NCBI GenBank assembly: GCA_020073265.1
Contig: JAIQFN010000002.1
Location: forward strand, 124,001-188,000
Source of the DNA: Terriglobia bacterium
Lineage (GTDB): Bacteria > Acidobacteriota > Terriglobia > Bryobacterales > Bryobacteraceae
Direction: 5' to 3'
DNA length: 64,000 bases
Shown here one piece after another: positions 54,546-61,653 of the stretch. The notes beneath the pieces were generated by a model that had not been told where the DNA came from, searched no databases, and saw nothing but the letters and a program-made list of their open reading frames with translations. How positions within the stretch are numbered: the stretch's first letter is position 1; every line of letters starts with the position of its first letter. The position numbers were made by a program, and so were the translations under genes.

Positions 54546-55261
54546 TGGACAACTTGCGGGTGGTTCTGGTCGCCACCAGAAATCCTCTGAATATCGGCGC
54601 GGCCGCACGCGCCATGAAGAATTTCGGTTTCAAACACCTGCGGCTGGTGAATCCTTATCAGATCGCCTTTCGAGAAGCGCGTTCCGCCGTGCACGCCGGC
54701 GACATCCTGGAGAGCGCGCAGCAATACGAAACCCTGGAAGAAGCCATCGCCGACTGCAATCTCGTGGTCGGCACCACGTCGCTCGGGCATCGCGAACTGC
54801 AGCACCCCTTGCGATCGCTCGAATACGGCGGCCGCGCCATCCGCAAGCAGCTCGCCGCCACGACGCGTGTTGCGCTGCTCTTTGGCTCCGAAAAATTCGG
54901 ACTCTCGAACGACGACCTGAGCTATTGCCACTGGCTGCTGCGCATCGGCACCCAAGGCTCCATGAATCTCGGCCAGGCCGTCGCCGTCTGCCTGTACGAG
55001 CTGACGCGTAAGACCGCCACCGCGAAGCCTGAAAAACGCAAACCCGCCCGGGCAGCCGACCTCGACCGCCTCACGGCCCTGCTCACCGAGGTCCTCGAAC
55101 AATCCGGCTACCTGCATTCCAAGGGCGCCGATTCCAAAATCCGCCGCCTGATCCGCCGCTTGGACCTCCCCGCCCACGACGCCGAAGTCTGGCTAGGCAT
55201 GATCCGCCAGATCCGCTGGAAACTCAGTGGGGCAGCCAATCCTGGCTGCAGCCGCCTTTAG
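54545..55261 (+). CDS. trmJ: TrmJ-like SPOUT RNA methyltransferase
   Basis: A 238-residue SpoU/TrmJ-family 2'-O-methyltransferase acting on tRNA or rRNA. Conserved SPOUT elements are VVLVATRNPLNIGAAARAMKNFGF, VALLFGSEKFGLSNDDL and IGTQGSMNLGQAVAVCLYEL (the deep knot and SAM site). The C-terminal extension is charged. GTG 54545 overlaps the speA stop (TAGTG). The last 11 codons, GAANPGCSRL and the stop, are not conserved protein but come from a family B repeat at 55227, so the native C-terminus has been altered. Confidence 0.85.
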   Translation: MDNLRVVLVATRNPLNIGAAARAMKNFGFKHLRLVNPYQIAFREARSAVHAGDILESAQQYETLEEAIADCNLVVGTTSLGHRELQHPLRSLEYGGRAIRKQLAATTRVALLFGSEKFGLSNDDLSYCHWLLRIGTQGSMNLGQAVAVCLYELTRKTATAKPEKRKPARAADLDRLTALLTEVLEQSGYLHSKGADSKIRRLIRRLDLPAHDAEVWLGMIRQIRWKLSGAANPGCSRL

Positions 55262-55266
55262 GCGGC
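55227..55266. repeat. Dispersed double-hairpin repeat, family B, copy 2
   Basis: Begins GTGGGG, hairpin one GCAGCCA / TGGCTGC (55232-55249), hairpin two GCCGCCT / AGGCGGC around TT (55251-55266). Compared with copy 1 at 50600, hairpin two has GG to GC and the opposite CC to GC changes together, so pairing is maintained. It supplies the last codons and the TAG stop of the RNA methylase gene. Confidence 0.72.
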
Positions 55267-55524
55267 CCGGAACACCGATGACTGCACTCGCGTGTCTTTT
55301 TCTCCCGCCTCTGCTGCACTTTCCAAGACCGCCGCGCTCTCTTCGTCTCACGCGGACTGCATTCTGGAATTGAACGTCTTTTCTGCCGGTTCCAAGTTGG
55401 CTTCGTTTTTTCAAAAAATGTCTTACCTGCTCGCCACGGAAAAATATCGCCCCGCGCGCGCAAAATATCTTCGTTTGCGTTACCGCCACTTCCGTCTGGT
55501 GTATCCTGAGGATCATCCTGTCAA

Positions 55525-55752
55525 ATGACCAAAGTTCAACTGGATTACGATCTCGAGCGGCCGCTCACCGACACCGACGCCACCGGCGTCGCTAACGTCC
55601 ATAGCTGGTACGGCATGCAACGCGTCCAGCTTGCCCCCTCGCTCGACAAACTGCGAGTCGAGTACGACGCCTCCCGCCTCAGCGAACAGGACGTCGAGGC
55701 GGTACTGGTCCGCTTCGGCCTGCCCATCAAGCGCCGCTGGGCCGTACCATAG
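55525..55752 (+). CDS. Small HMA-like ferredoxin-fold protein, metal-binding Cys absent
   Basis: A 75-residue soluble protein. Its pattern LTDTDATGVANVHSWYGMQRVQLAPSLDKLRVEYDASRLSEQDVEAVLVRFGLPI fits the beta-alpha-beta-beta-alpha-beta layout of heavy-metal-associated domains (a strand, helix, strand LRVEYD, helix SEQDVEAVL), but lacks the CxxC metal site, having HSWYGM instead. It may be a degenerate metallochaperone or a regulator. It starts at ATG 55525 with weak upstream purines and precedes a secreted toxin-like gene. Function unknown. Confidence 0.55.
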   Translation: MTKVQLDYDLERPLTDTDATGVANVHSWYGMQRVQLAPSLDKLRVEYDASRLSEQDVEAVLVRFGLPIKRRWAVP

Positions 55753-55755
55753 CCG

Positions 55756-56100
55756 ATGCGCAAGCTGTTCGCGGCCCTCCTCCTCTTCGCGCTCTGGCTG
55801 TGCGCCTCAGGCCCCGGATTCCGCAGCGCCGCCCAACTCGACGAGCATTTCCAGAAGCACGGCGCCGAGTTCGGACAGATCACCAAACAGCACTACCTCG
55901 AGCTCGCGCAAGATCTCCGCGACGCGCCCGCCGGCGGCCCCATCCTCGAAGCCCGTCGCCGCAACGGCGAGTTCTCGAAATTCGACAAACGCCACGGCTA
56001 CTTCGGCGCCTACAACCCCGATCGCACCATCCGCACCTTCTTCATCCCCAACGATGGCGAGCGCTATTTCTGGAGACAGGCCCGCAGATCGCATGACTGA
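55756..56100 (+). CDS. Small secreted polymorphic-toxin-like nuclease domain
   Basis: A 114-residue protein with a signal peptide (LFAALLLFALWLCASGPGF). The rest is one small domain: LDEHFQKHGAEFGQITKQHYLEL, RRRNGEFSKFDKRHGYFGAYNPDRTIRTFFIPNDGERYFWRQ. The patterns HFxKHGxEFG, RxxNGEF, FGxYxxDxxIRTFFxP and YFxxQ are those of C-terminal domains of contact-dependent or polymorphic toxins thought to adopt a small RNase-like fold; the RNase activity here is inferred from family resemblance only. It is free-standing and secreted, and overlaps the next gene by 8 bases, the classic layout of a toxin-immunity pair. Confidence 0.6.
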   Translation: MRKLFAALLLFALWLCASGPGFRSAAQLDEHFQKHGAEFGQITKQHYLELAQDLRDAPAGGPILEARRRNGEFSKFDKRHGYFGAYNPDRTIRTFFIPNDGERYFWRQARRSHD

Positions 56101-56452
56101 CCAGCAGATCGCCGACTACCTCCGCTCCAACGGCTACCCCGAGCACCTGGTCCGCGCCGGCCGCGCCGGTCTTATCGATCACTGGCGCCGCTTCGTCGAA
56201 CAAGTCGAGCGCGGCTACAAGTTCGGCTTGGAAGATTACCGCAACGACCTGGATCTGCGCGGCATCCTCGCCATGCTCGAGATCGATGACGCCGTTCAAG
56301 ACCTCGACCGCCGCTTCGAAGCCCTGCTCACCAACCGCACCACGCGCGTCTGGGAAACCTCCGCCGGCGACCCCTTCTGGGACTTCGGATATCCCGAAAA
56401 CGCCGGACTGCAACTTCTTGAAGATATTAGAAATGAAGGACTTATCAGCTAA
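56093..56452 (+). CDS. Possible immunity protein of the secreted toxin-like gene
   Basis: A 119-residue soluble, acidic protein (MTDQQIADYLRSNGYPEHLVRAGRAGLIDHW and YKFGLEDYRNDLDLRGILAMLEIDDAVQDLDRRFEALL). It starts inside the end of the toxin-like gene (8-base overlap), a strong hint of co-translation. It has no signal peptide, as expected for an immunity protein protecting the cytoplasm. No named domain is recognised. The composition rich in Asp, Glu and Arg fits binding to a basic toxin, but the assignment is inference from position. Confidence 0.45.
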   Translation: MTDQQIADYLRSNGYPEHLVRAGRAGLIDHWRRFVEQVERGYKFGLEDYRNDLDLRGILAMLEIDDAVQDLDRRFEALLTNRTTRVWETSAGDPFWDFGYPENAGLQLLEDIRNEGLIS

Positions 56453-56456
56453 CATC

Positions 56457-56497
56457 CCTAATCTCTAGAGACATTAGGTAGATTGCTGTGCTAAACT
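56457..56497 (+). promoter_or_regulatory. Candidate operator and promoter of the cysDNH operon
   Basis: An inverted repeat with arms CCTAAT (56457-56462) and ATTAGG (56473-56478) encloses the palindrome CTCTAGAG. Beside it is a GAGACA (-35-like, 4 of 6) at 56468-56473 and TAAACT (-10-like) at 56492-56497, separated by 18 bases. A 7-base gap leads to the cysD ATG. The repeat overlaps the -35, the classic place for a repressor or activator. Confidence 0.4.
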
Positions 56498-56504
56498 GCT
56501 TCTG

Positions 56505-57407
56505 ATGTCCCAACTGGGCCACCTGCGGCTGCTCGAGGCCGAGAGCATCCACATCCTGCGCGAAGTGGCCGCCGAGTTCCAACGCCCCGTCATGCTGTAC
56601 TCGATCGGCAAGGACTCGTCGTGCTTGCTCCGTCTCGCGCAGAAGGCTTTTCACCCCGCGCCCATCCCGTTCCCGCTGTTGCACATCGACACCACCTACA
56701 AGTTCCGCGAGATGATCGAATTCCGCGACTGGTACACGCAAAAAGTCGGCGCCAAACTGATCGTCTACACCAACCAGGAAGCCATCGACGACGGCGCGAA
56801 TCCCTTCCGCCTCGGAACCCAGCGCTGCTGCGGGCTGCTCAAGACCAAAGCCTTACTCGATGGCCTGCGCGCCGGCGGATTCGACGCGGCCATCGGCGGA
56901 GCACGGCGCGACGAAGAAAAATCCCGCGCTAAGGAGCGCATCTTTTCGTTCCGCGACGACAAGGGGCAGTGGGATCCGAAGAACCAGCGCCCCGAGCTGT
57001 GGAATGTCTACAACACCCGCATCCATCCCGGCGAGAGCCTGCGCGTGTTCCCGCTGTCGAACTGGACTGAAATGGACGTCTGGCAGTACATCCACGTCGA
57101 GCAGATCCCCATCGTGCCCATGTATTTCGCCAAAGAGCGCGAGATGCTGGTGCGCGGCGATACGCTCATCCCGCTCGAGCAGCCCTTCATCCCGATGCTG
57201 CCCGGCGAAAAGCCACAGCGCGTTATGTGCCGGATGCGGTCGCTGGGATGCAGTCCGTGTACGGGCGCCATTCGCTCGGATGCCGACAGCGTGCCCAAGA
57301 TCATCGAGGAGCTGATTTCGTTCCGGCGCTCGGAGCGCGAGAACCGCGTCATCGATCACGATCAGGAAGGCTCCATGGAGATCAAGAAGCGCGAGGGCTA
57401 TTTCTGA
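56505..57407 (+). CDS. cysD: Sulfate adenylyltransferase subunit 2
   Basis: A 300-residue PP-loop ATP pyrophosphatase-type subunit that adenylates sulfate to APS. It has [20 protein letters not shown] (PP-loop), [18 protein letters not shown], and [13 protein letters not shown], and the C-terminal [27 protein letters not shown]. It works with CysN, the GTPase that follows with a one-base overlap (TGATG). The ATG at 56505 has no Shine-Dalgarno; a TAAACT box ends 7 bases before it. First gene of a sulfate assimilation operon. Confidence 0.95.
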   Translation: MSQLGHLRLLEAESIHILREVAAEFQRPVMLYSIGKDSSCLLRLAQKAFHPAPIPFPLLHIDTTYKFREMIEFRDWYTQKVGAKLIVYTNQEAIDDGANPFRLGTQRCCGLLKTKALLDGLRAGGFDAAIGGARRDEEKSRAKERIFSFRDDKGQWDPKNQRPELWNVYNTRIHPGESLRVFPLSNWTEMDVWQYIHVEQIPIVPMYFAKEREMLVRGDTLIPLEQPFIPMLPGEKPQRVMCRMRSLGCSPCTGAIRSDADSVPKIIEELISFRRSERENRVIDHDQEGSMEIKKREGYF

Positions 57408-59074
57408 TGGCCGCCCTGGCGGAACGCTCCTTCGCGATCGAAGATTTCCTGGCCCAGGAGCAGGCCAAGGACCTGCTGCGTTTCAGCACCGCCGGCAGCG
57501 TCGACGACGGCAAGTCCACCCTCATCGGCCGCCTGCTCTACGATTCGCAGAACGTCTACGAGGATCAACTCAAGGCCGTAACCAAGGCTTCCGTGAATCG
57601 TTCGGCCGGCCCCATCGATTTCTCGCTGCTCACCGACGGCCTGCGCGCCGAACGCGAGCAGGGCATCACCATCGATGTCGCCTACCGCTACTTCGCCACC
57701 GCGCGGCGCAAGTTCATCATCGCCGACACGCCCGGCCACGAACAGTACACGCGCAACATGGCGACTGGCGCTTCCACCGCCGAGCTCGCCATCATTTTGA
57801 TCGACGCCCGCAACGGGGTTCTGCCGCAGTCGCGCCGGCACGCTTACATCGCCTCGCTGCTCGGGATTCCGAACTTCGCCATCGCGGTGAACAAGATGGA
57901 CCTGGTCGCCTACGACGAGCAGGCCTTTCGCTCCATCGAAGCCGAGTTTCGCGAGTTCCTCGGCAAGCTGAACGCCCCGCATGTCTACTTCCTGCCGATC
58001 AGCGCCCTGGTGGGCGACAACGTAGTCCGCCGCAGCCCCGAGATGCCGTGGTTCGACGGCCCCAGTCTGCTGGAGTTCCTCGAATCGGTGCCGGTCTACC
58101 ATCGCACGCGATCCAGCGCCTTCCGCTTTCCCGTGCAGCGCGTGATCCGGCCGGATCTCAACTTCCGCGGCTACGCCGGTCAGATCGCTTCCGGAAGCAT
58201 CCGTCCGGGCGACGCGATCCTGGCGTTTCCTTCCGGCTTGCGCTCGCGCGTGAAAAGCATCGAAACATTCGATGGACCCTTGGACGAGGCCTTCGCGCCC
58301 ATGTCGGTCACGCTGGTGCTCGAAGACGAGCTGGATATCAGCCGTGGCGATCTGATCGCTTCCGCCAACAAGGTCGCCGAAGTGGCGCGCCAATTCGATG
58401 CCAACGTGGTGTGGATGAACGATCGCCCGCTCGATCCTTCCACCACTTATCTCCTGAAGCACACTTCGCAAACCATACCGGCCGAAGTGAAGGCGGTGCG
58501 GCATCGCGTGGATATCGGTACTCTGGGCCCCCTGCCGGCCGAGCGCCTGGAGCTGAACGAAATCGGAGTGTTGCGCATCGAAACCAGCCGGCCGATTTAC
58601 TTCGACCCCTACACTCAGAACCGCGCCACCGGCAGCTTCGTTTTGATCGACCCGCAAAGCAACGCCACCGTCGCCGCCGGAATGATTCTCGCCGCGGTGG
58701 CGCGCGAGCACGGCCGCCTGCAACGCGAGACCGTCGCATTGAAAGCGCATCGTGTGACGCCGGCTGAGCGCATCGCCCGATACCGTCATGCCGGCGCCAT
58801 CATCCCGCTCGGGCCGAGAACGGAACTGGCTTGGTCGCTGGAACGCAGGCTCTTCGATCGGGGATGCGCGGTCACGGTGGTAGACCGCGCCGCCGACGAA
58901 ACCATCGAAGCTCTCGAAAAGGCGGGTCTGCTGGTGCTGCTGGTTTCGGACGGTGCACCCGATTGGGAATTGCCGGACGACGATGCCGCCGCCGCCAAAC
59001 TCATGATCGGCAGGCTGGAGGAGTCCGGAGTTCTGCTCCCCGAAGAATCGCTGACTGGCGGCGAAGGAATCTGA
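57407..59074 (+). CDS. cysN: Sulfate adenylyltransferase subunit 1 with vestigial C-terminal APS-kinase domain
   Basis: A 555-residue protein. Residues 1-430 are the CysN GTPase that drives APS formation: LLRFSTAGSVDDGKSTLIGRLL (P-loop), IIADTPGHEQYTRNMATGAS, and NKMD. The C-terminal 125 residues keep the outline of an APS kinase (RVTPAERIARYRHAGAIIPLGP, SLERRLFDRGCAVTVVD, ALEKAGLLVLLV), but the kinase P-loop and DGDN motifs are gone, so it is probably inactive. Normal CysN is about 475 residues and CysNC about 630. CysH downstream is the APS-reductase type, which makes kinase loss harmless. ATG 57407 overlaps the cysD stop. Confidence 0.9.
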   Translation: MAALAERSFAIEDFLAQEQAKDLLRFSTAGSVDDGKSTLIGRLLYDSQNVYEDQLKAVTKASVNRSAGPIDFSLLTDGLRAEREQGITIDVAYRYFATARRKFIIADTPGHEQYTRNMATGASTAELAIILIDARNGVLPQSRRHAYIASLLGIPNFAIAVNKMDLVAYDEQAFRSIEAEFREFLGKLNAPHVYFLPISALVGDNVVRRSPEMPWFDGPSLLEFLESVPVYHRTRSSAFRFPVQRVIRPDLNFRGYAGQIASGSIRPGDAILAFPSGLRSRVKSIETFDGPLDEAFAPMSVTLVLEDELDISRGDLIASANKVAEVARQFDANVVWMNDRPLDPSTTYLLKHTSQTIPAEVKAVRHRVDIGTLGPLPAERLELNEIGVLRIETSRPIYFDPYTQNRATGSFVLIDPQSNATVAAGMILAAVAREHGRLQRETVALKAHRVTPAERIARYRHAGAIIPLGPRTELAWSLERRLFDRGCAVTVVDRAADETIEALEKAGLLVLLVSDGAPDWELPDDDAAAAKLMIGRLEESGVLLPEESLTGGEGI

Positions 59075-59075
59075 C

Positions 59076-59747
59076 ATGACTCTGGATCAAAAAATCGACG
59101 AAGCGTCCAGCGTGATTCGCGACGTGCTCGCCCGGCACTCCGAGCCTGCCTGCGTCACCTGCAGCTTTCAAACCGAGTGCATGGCCATCGTCGACCTGCT
59201 GATCGCCCAGCACCCTGACATCCCGGTGCTCTTCCTCGATACGGGCTATCACTTCGCCGAAACATACGCGTATCGCGATCAGATGGCGCGCGAGCTGCAT
59301 CTCAACCTCGTGAACCTTTTGCCGAAGCAAACCGTTCCCCAGCAGGAATCGCAGTTCGGCATTTTGTATCAAAGCGCGCCCGACCGCTGCTGCGGCATGC
59401 GCAAAGTCGAACCGCTGTTTTCAGGTCTCGATCCCTACGGCGTCTGGTTCACCGCGCTCCGCCGCGAGCAGTCTCCCACGCGCGCGAATCTGCAGCCGGT
59501 CGATCAGTTCAAGCTCCCCACCGGCAAGCAATTGCTGAAAGTGAGCCCGCTGGCCGCCTGGACCAACGCGGACGTGTGGGCTTATCTGAAGCGGCGCGGC
59601 ATTCCGGTGCTGCCGCTTTATGACCAGGGCTATACCAGCATCGGCTGCGAGCCGTGCACCACCCCGCCTCTCGATCCCGAAAATGCCCGCTCCGGCCGCT
59701 GGGCTGGGCGCAAGCTCGAGTGCGGCATCCATATCTCAAGCGAGTAG
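59076..59747 (+). CDS. cysH: APS reductase (CysH, iron-sulfur type)
   Basis: A 223-residue enzyme reducing APS (or PAPS) to sulfite. It starts DEASSVIRDVLARHSEPACVTCSFQTE, has LDTGYHFAETYAYRD, RCCGMRKVEPL (Cys pair, about residue 105) and SIGCEPCTTPP (CxxC, about residue 190). The CC plus CxxC set is that of [4Fe-4S] APS reductases, rather than the PAPS reductases that lack these Cys. The C-terminus KLECGIHI carries the catalytic Cys. It starts one base after the cysN stop region and precedes the permease gene. Confidence 0.93.
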   Translation: MTLDQKIDEASSVIRDVLARHSEPACVTCSFQTECMAIVDLLIAQHPDIPVLFLDTGYHFAETYAYRDQMARELHLNLVNLLPKQTVPQQESQFGILYQSAPDRCCGMRKVEPLFSGLDPYGVWFTALRREQSPTRANLQPVDQFKLPTGKQLLKVSPLAAWTNADVWAYLKRRGIPVLPLYDQGYTSIGCEPCTTPPLDPENARSGRWAGRKLECGIHISSE

Positions 59748-59750
59748 CGC

Positions 59751-60503
59751 ATGGAGATCGTCCTCGGATTCTTGATCGCGGTTGCCATCGGAATCACCGG
59801 TGTCGGCGCCGGCATCATCACCGCTCCGGTCCTGATCCTCTTCATGCACGTAACTCCGGCGCACGCGGTCGGAACCGCGCTGGCGTTCGGGCTCGCCGTC
59901 AAACTGCTGGTTGTCCCGATGCAGTTGTTTCGCCGCCAGGTGGATTTCCGCGTGCTCGGATACATGCTGGCCGGAGGCTTGCCGGGCGTGCTGCTCGGTT
60001 CGGCGATCCTGGCGAAACTCAACATCCCTTCGAGGCAGGGCATCCTGTACGCCGCGCTCGGCTCCACCATTGTGATCATGGCCGCGGTGAATCTTTATCG
60101 GCTTTGGCTTCGTCCCTCGGAGCCCGGAAGGCGCGACCGGTCGCGCTGGCTGCCGCTCATCACTTTTCCGATCGGCGCCGAAGTCGGGTTTTCCTCGGCC
60201 GGCGCCGGCGCCATGGGATCGCTGGCGCTCCTGGCCATCACTCCGCTCACCGCCGCGCAAGTGGTCGGAACGGATCTTTTCTTCGGCCTGTGCGTCGCGC
60301 TGGTGGGCAGCGGATTCCAACTCAGCGCGGGCAACTACGAGATGGCGATTCTCACCAAGCTGATCATCGGAGGCCTGTTCGGAGCCTTCGCCGGAACCTA
60401 CGTCGCGTCCAAAACTCCGCAGCGAGTCTTCCGCGTCGCGCTGGCGCTCTGGCTGATCACGCTCGGCATCCAGTTGTGCTGGAGCGGCGTCCGGCACTGG
60501 TAA
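59751..60503 (+). CDS. TSUP-family (TauE/SafE-like) permease
   Basis: A 250-residue membrane protein with about eight helices. The first helix LGFLIAVAIGITGVGAGIITAPVLILFM, the repeat-like second half LITFPIGAEVGFSSAGAGAMGSLALLAI, and the C-terminal MAILTKLIIGGLFGAFAGTYVASK are typical of TSUP transporters, many of which move sulfite, sulfonates or related anions. ATG 59751 follows the cysH stop by 3 bases, so it is the last gene of the cys operon and probably exports sulfite or imports a sulfur source; direction is not decidable. Confidence 0.88.
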   Translation: MEIVLGFLIAVAIGITGVGAGIITAPVLILFMHVTPAHAVGTALAFGLAVKLLVVPMQLFRRQVDFRVLGYMLAGGLPGVLLGSAILAKLNIPSRQGILYAALGSTIVIMAAVNLYRLWLRPSEPGRRDRSRWLPLITFPIGAEVGFSSAGAGAMGSLALLAITPLTAAQVVGTDLFFGLCVALVGSGFQLSAGNYEMAILTKLIIGGLFGAFAGTYVASKTPQRVFRVALALWLITLGIQLCWSGVRHW

Positions 60504-60512
60504 CAGCGTCAG

Positions 60513-60776
60513 TTACTCACGCTTTGCCCAAAATTCCGCGGAAGTCAGCACCGGAATAACTTCAAAATCGGCCAGATCGTCCCAGTGGCTTATCCAGGCA
60601 TCGAAAAGCTCCCGCCGCTCTGCCTCCATGAGCTGGAAACATCGCGCGCCGCTGGGTTCCAGCCAACTCGCCACGTAGCTAAGCCCGTCGGGCAGCATGC
60701 GCCCCTTGGTCTTGAAGCGCTCGCCGACCGGCTTCGGATCGCCGTTTCGATACCGCTCGATCACCATGAACAGCAT
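60513..60776 (-). CDS. DUF3303-like small protein
   Basis: An 87-residue protein with MLFMVIERYRNGDPKPVGERFKTKGRMLPDG, YVASWLEPSGARCFQLMEAE and ISHWDDLADFEVIPVLTSAEF. This matches the DUF3303 family of small alpha/beta-barrel-like proteins of unknown role. It lies 9 bases after the TSUP gene in opposite orientation and 1 base from the stop of the dienelactone hydrolase gene; it is downstream of it on the same strand, so they likely share a transcript. Confidence 0.75.
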   Translation of the reverse strand: MLFMVIERYRNGDPKPVGERFKTKGRMLPDGLSYVASWLEPSGARCFQLMEAERRELFDAWISHWDDLADFEVIPVLTSAEFWAKRE

Positions 60777-60777
60777 T

Positions 60778-61524
60778 CTATGCGTCGGCCTTGCGCGTGG
60801 CCGCCGCCAGATGCGTCTTCAGGTACGCCAGCGTCAGCGCCCACGACTCCGCGGCCGCCGCGGCATGATAGCTCGCGCGCGCATCGCAGAAAAACCCATG
60901 GTCGGCTTCGGAAAACTCGACGTTCACGTACGGCTTCCCCGCCGCTCGCAGCGCGCCGGTCACGGCCTGGATCTGCTCGGCACCAATGTGCTGATCGCGC
61001 CCGCCCCAGAAAAACAACATCGGCGCTTTGAGATCTTTCAAGCGATCCAGTAGCCCCGGCGTCATCGGGTTGGGTGCGATCCCGCCGCCGTAATAGGAGA
61101 TCGCGCACGCCAGCGGTACCGCCAGCGCGGCATGGCACGCCGCCCGGCCGCCCATGCAATAACCGACGGCGCCCGTCGGCAGAGATCTGGAATCGCTGCT
61201 CGCCTGCAGCCAGTCGAACGCGGCGCGGATGTCCGCCTCCAGGCCGGCGCTGGTCAGTCCCTGGTAGTGCGGCATCACCGCGGCGAAATCGGTGTAGCTG
61301 CCCTCGAAGCCGGGACCGGTGCGATGAAACAGCTCCGGCGAGATCGCCAGATATCCCTCGCGGGCGAAACGCGCGGCCACGTCGCGAATATGTGCATTGA
61401 CGCCGAAGGCTTCCTGGAGCACCAGGAGTCCGGCCGCGGGCTTCGCCGCAGGACGAGCGACAAAGGCACGCATGGAGGTGCCGTCGCCGACCGGAAGTGT
61501 CACGTACTCAGTTTGTGGATTCAC
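60778..61524 (-). CDS. Dienelactone hydrolase family protein
   Basis: A 248-residue alpha/beta hydrolase. VTLPVGDGTSMRAFVARPA opens the fold; LVLQEAFGVNAHIRDVAARFAREGYLAISPELF, the nucleophile motif GYCMGGRAACHAAL (Cys as nucleophile, as in dienelactone hydrolase), and EADHGFF (His) complete the triad. Such enzymes hydrolyse dienelactones in aromatic breakdown, and related ones act on other lactones; the substrate here is unknown. GTG 61524 is preferred to TTG 61545 because a TATGAT box lies 9 bases upstream. It precedes the DUF3303 gene on the same strand. Confidence 0.86.
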   Translation of the reverse strand: MNPQTEYVTLPVGDGTSMRAFVARPAAKPAAGLLVLQEAFGVNAHIRDVAARFAREGYLAISPELFHRTGPGFEGSYTDFAAVMPHYQGLTSAGLEADIRAAFDWLQASSDSRSLPTGAVGYCMGGRAACHAALAVPLACAISYYGGGIAPNPMTPGLLDRLKDLKAPMLFFWGGRDQHIGAEQIQAVTGALRAAGKPYVNVEFSEADHGFFCDARASYHAAAAAESWALTLAYLKTHLAAATRKADA

Positions 61525-61533
61525 AGCTTCTCG

Positions 61534-61539
61534 ATCATA
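61534..61539 (-). promoter_or_regulatory. Candidate -10 box (TATGAT) of the dienelactone hydrolase gene
   Basis: On the minus strand TATGAT, then 9 bases, then GTG 61524. The TTGACC nearby is only 8 bases away, too close to be its -35. Supporting evidence is weak apart from the shared spacing in other genes. Confidence 0.25.
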
Positions 61540-61653
61540 ACGCAAGAGGTCAAGATTTGTATCTGAAGGCCGCCTCCCTAACGTTCATCGCGTTTTCTTG
61601 GTACACGGCACAAGATTGGCGCACACTTGCCGATAAGGGCAACTGAGCTAAGA

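Noticed and set aside
55292-55528. 78-residue frame in the gap after the RNA methylase gene
   Set aside because: Pyrimidine-rich, no ribosome site, no recognisable domain; looks like chance.
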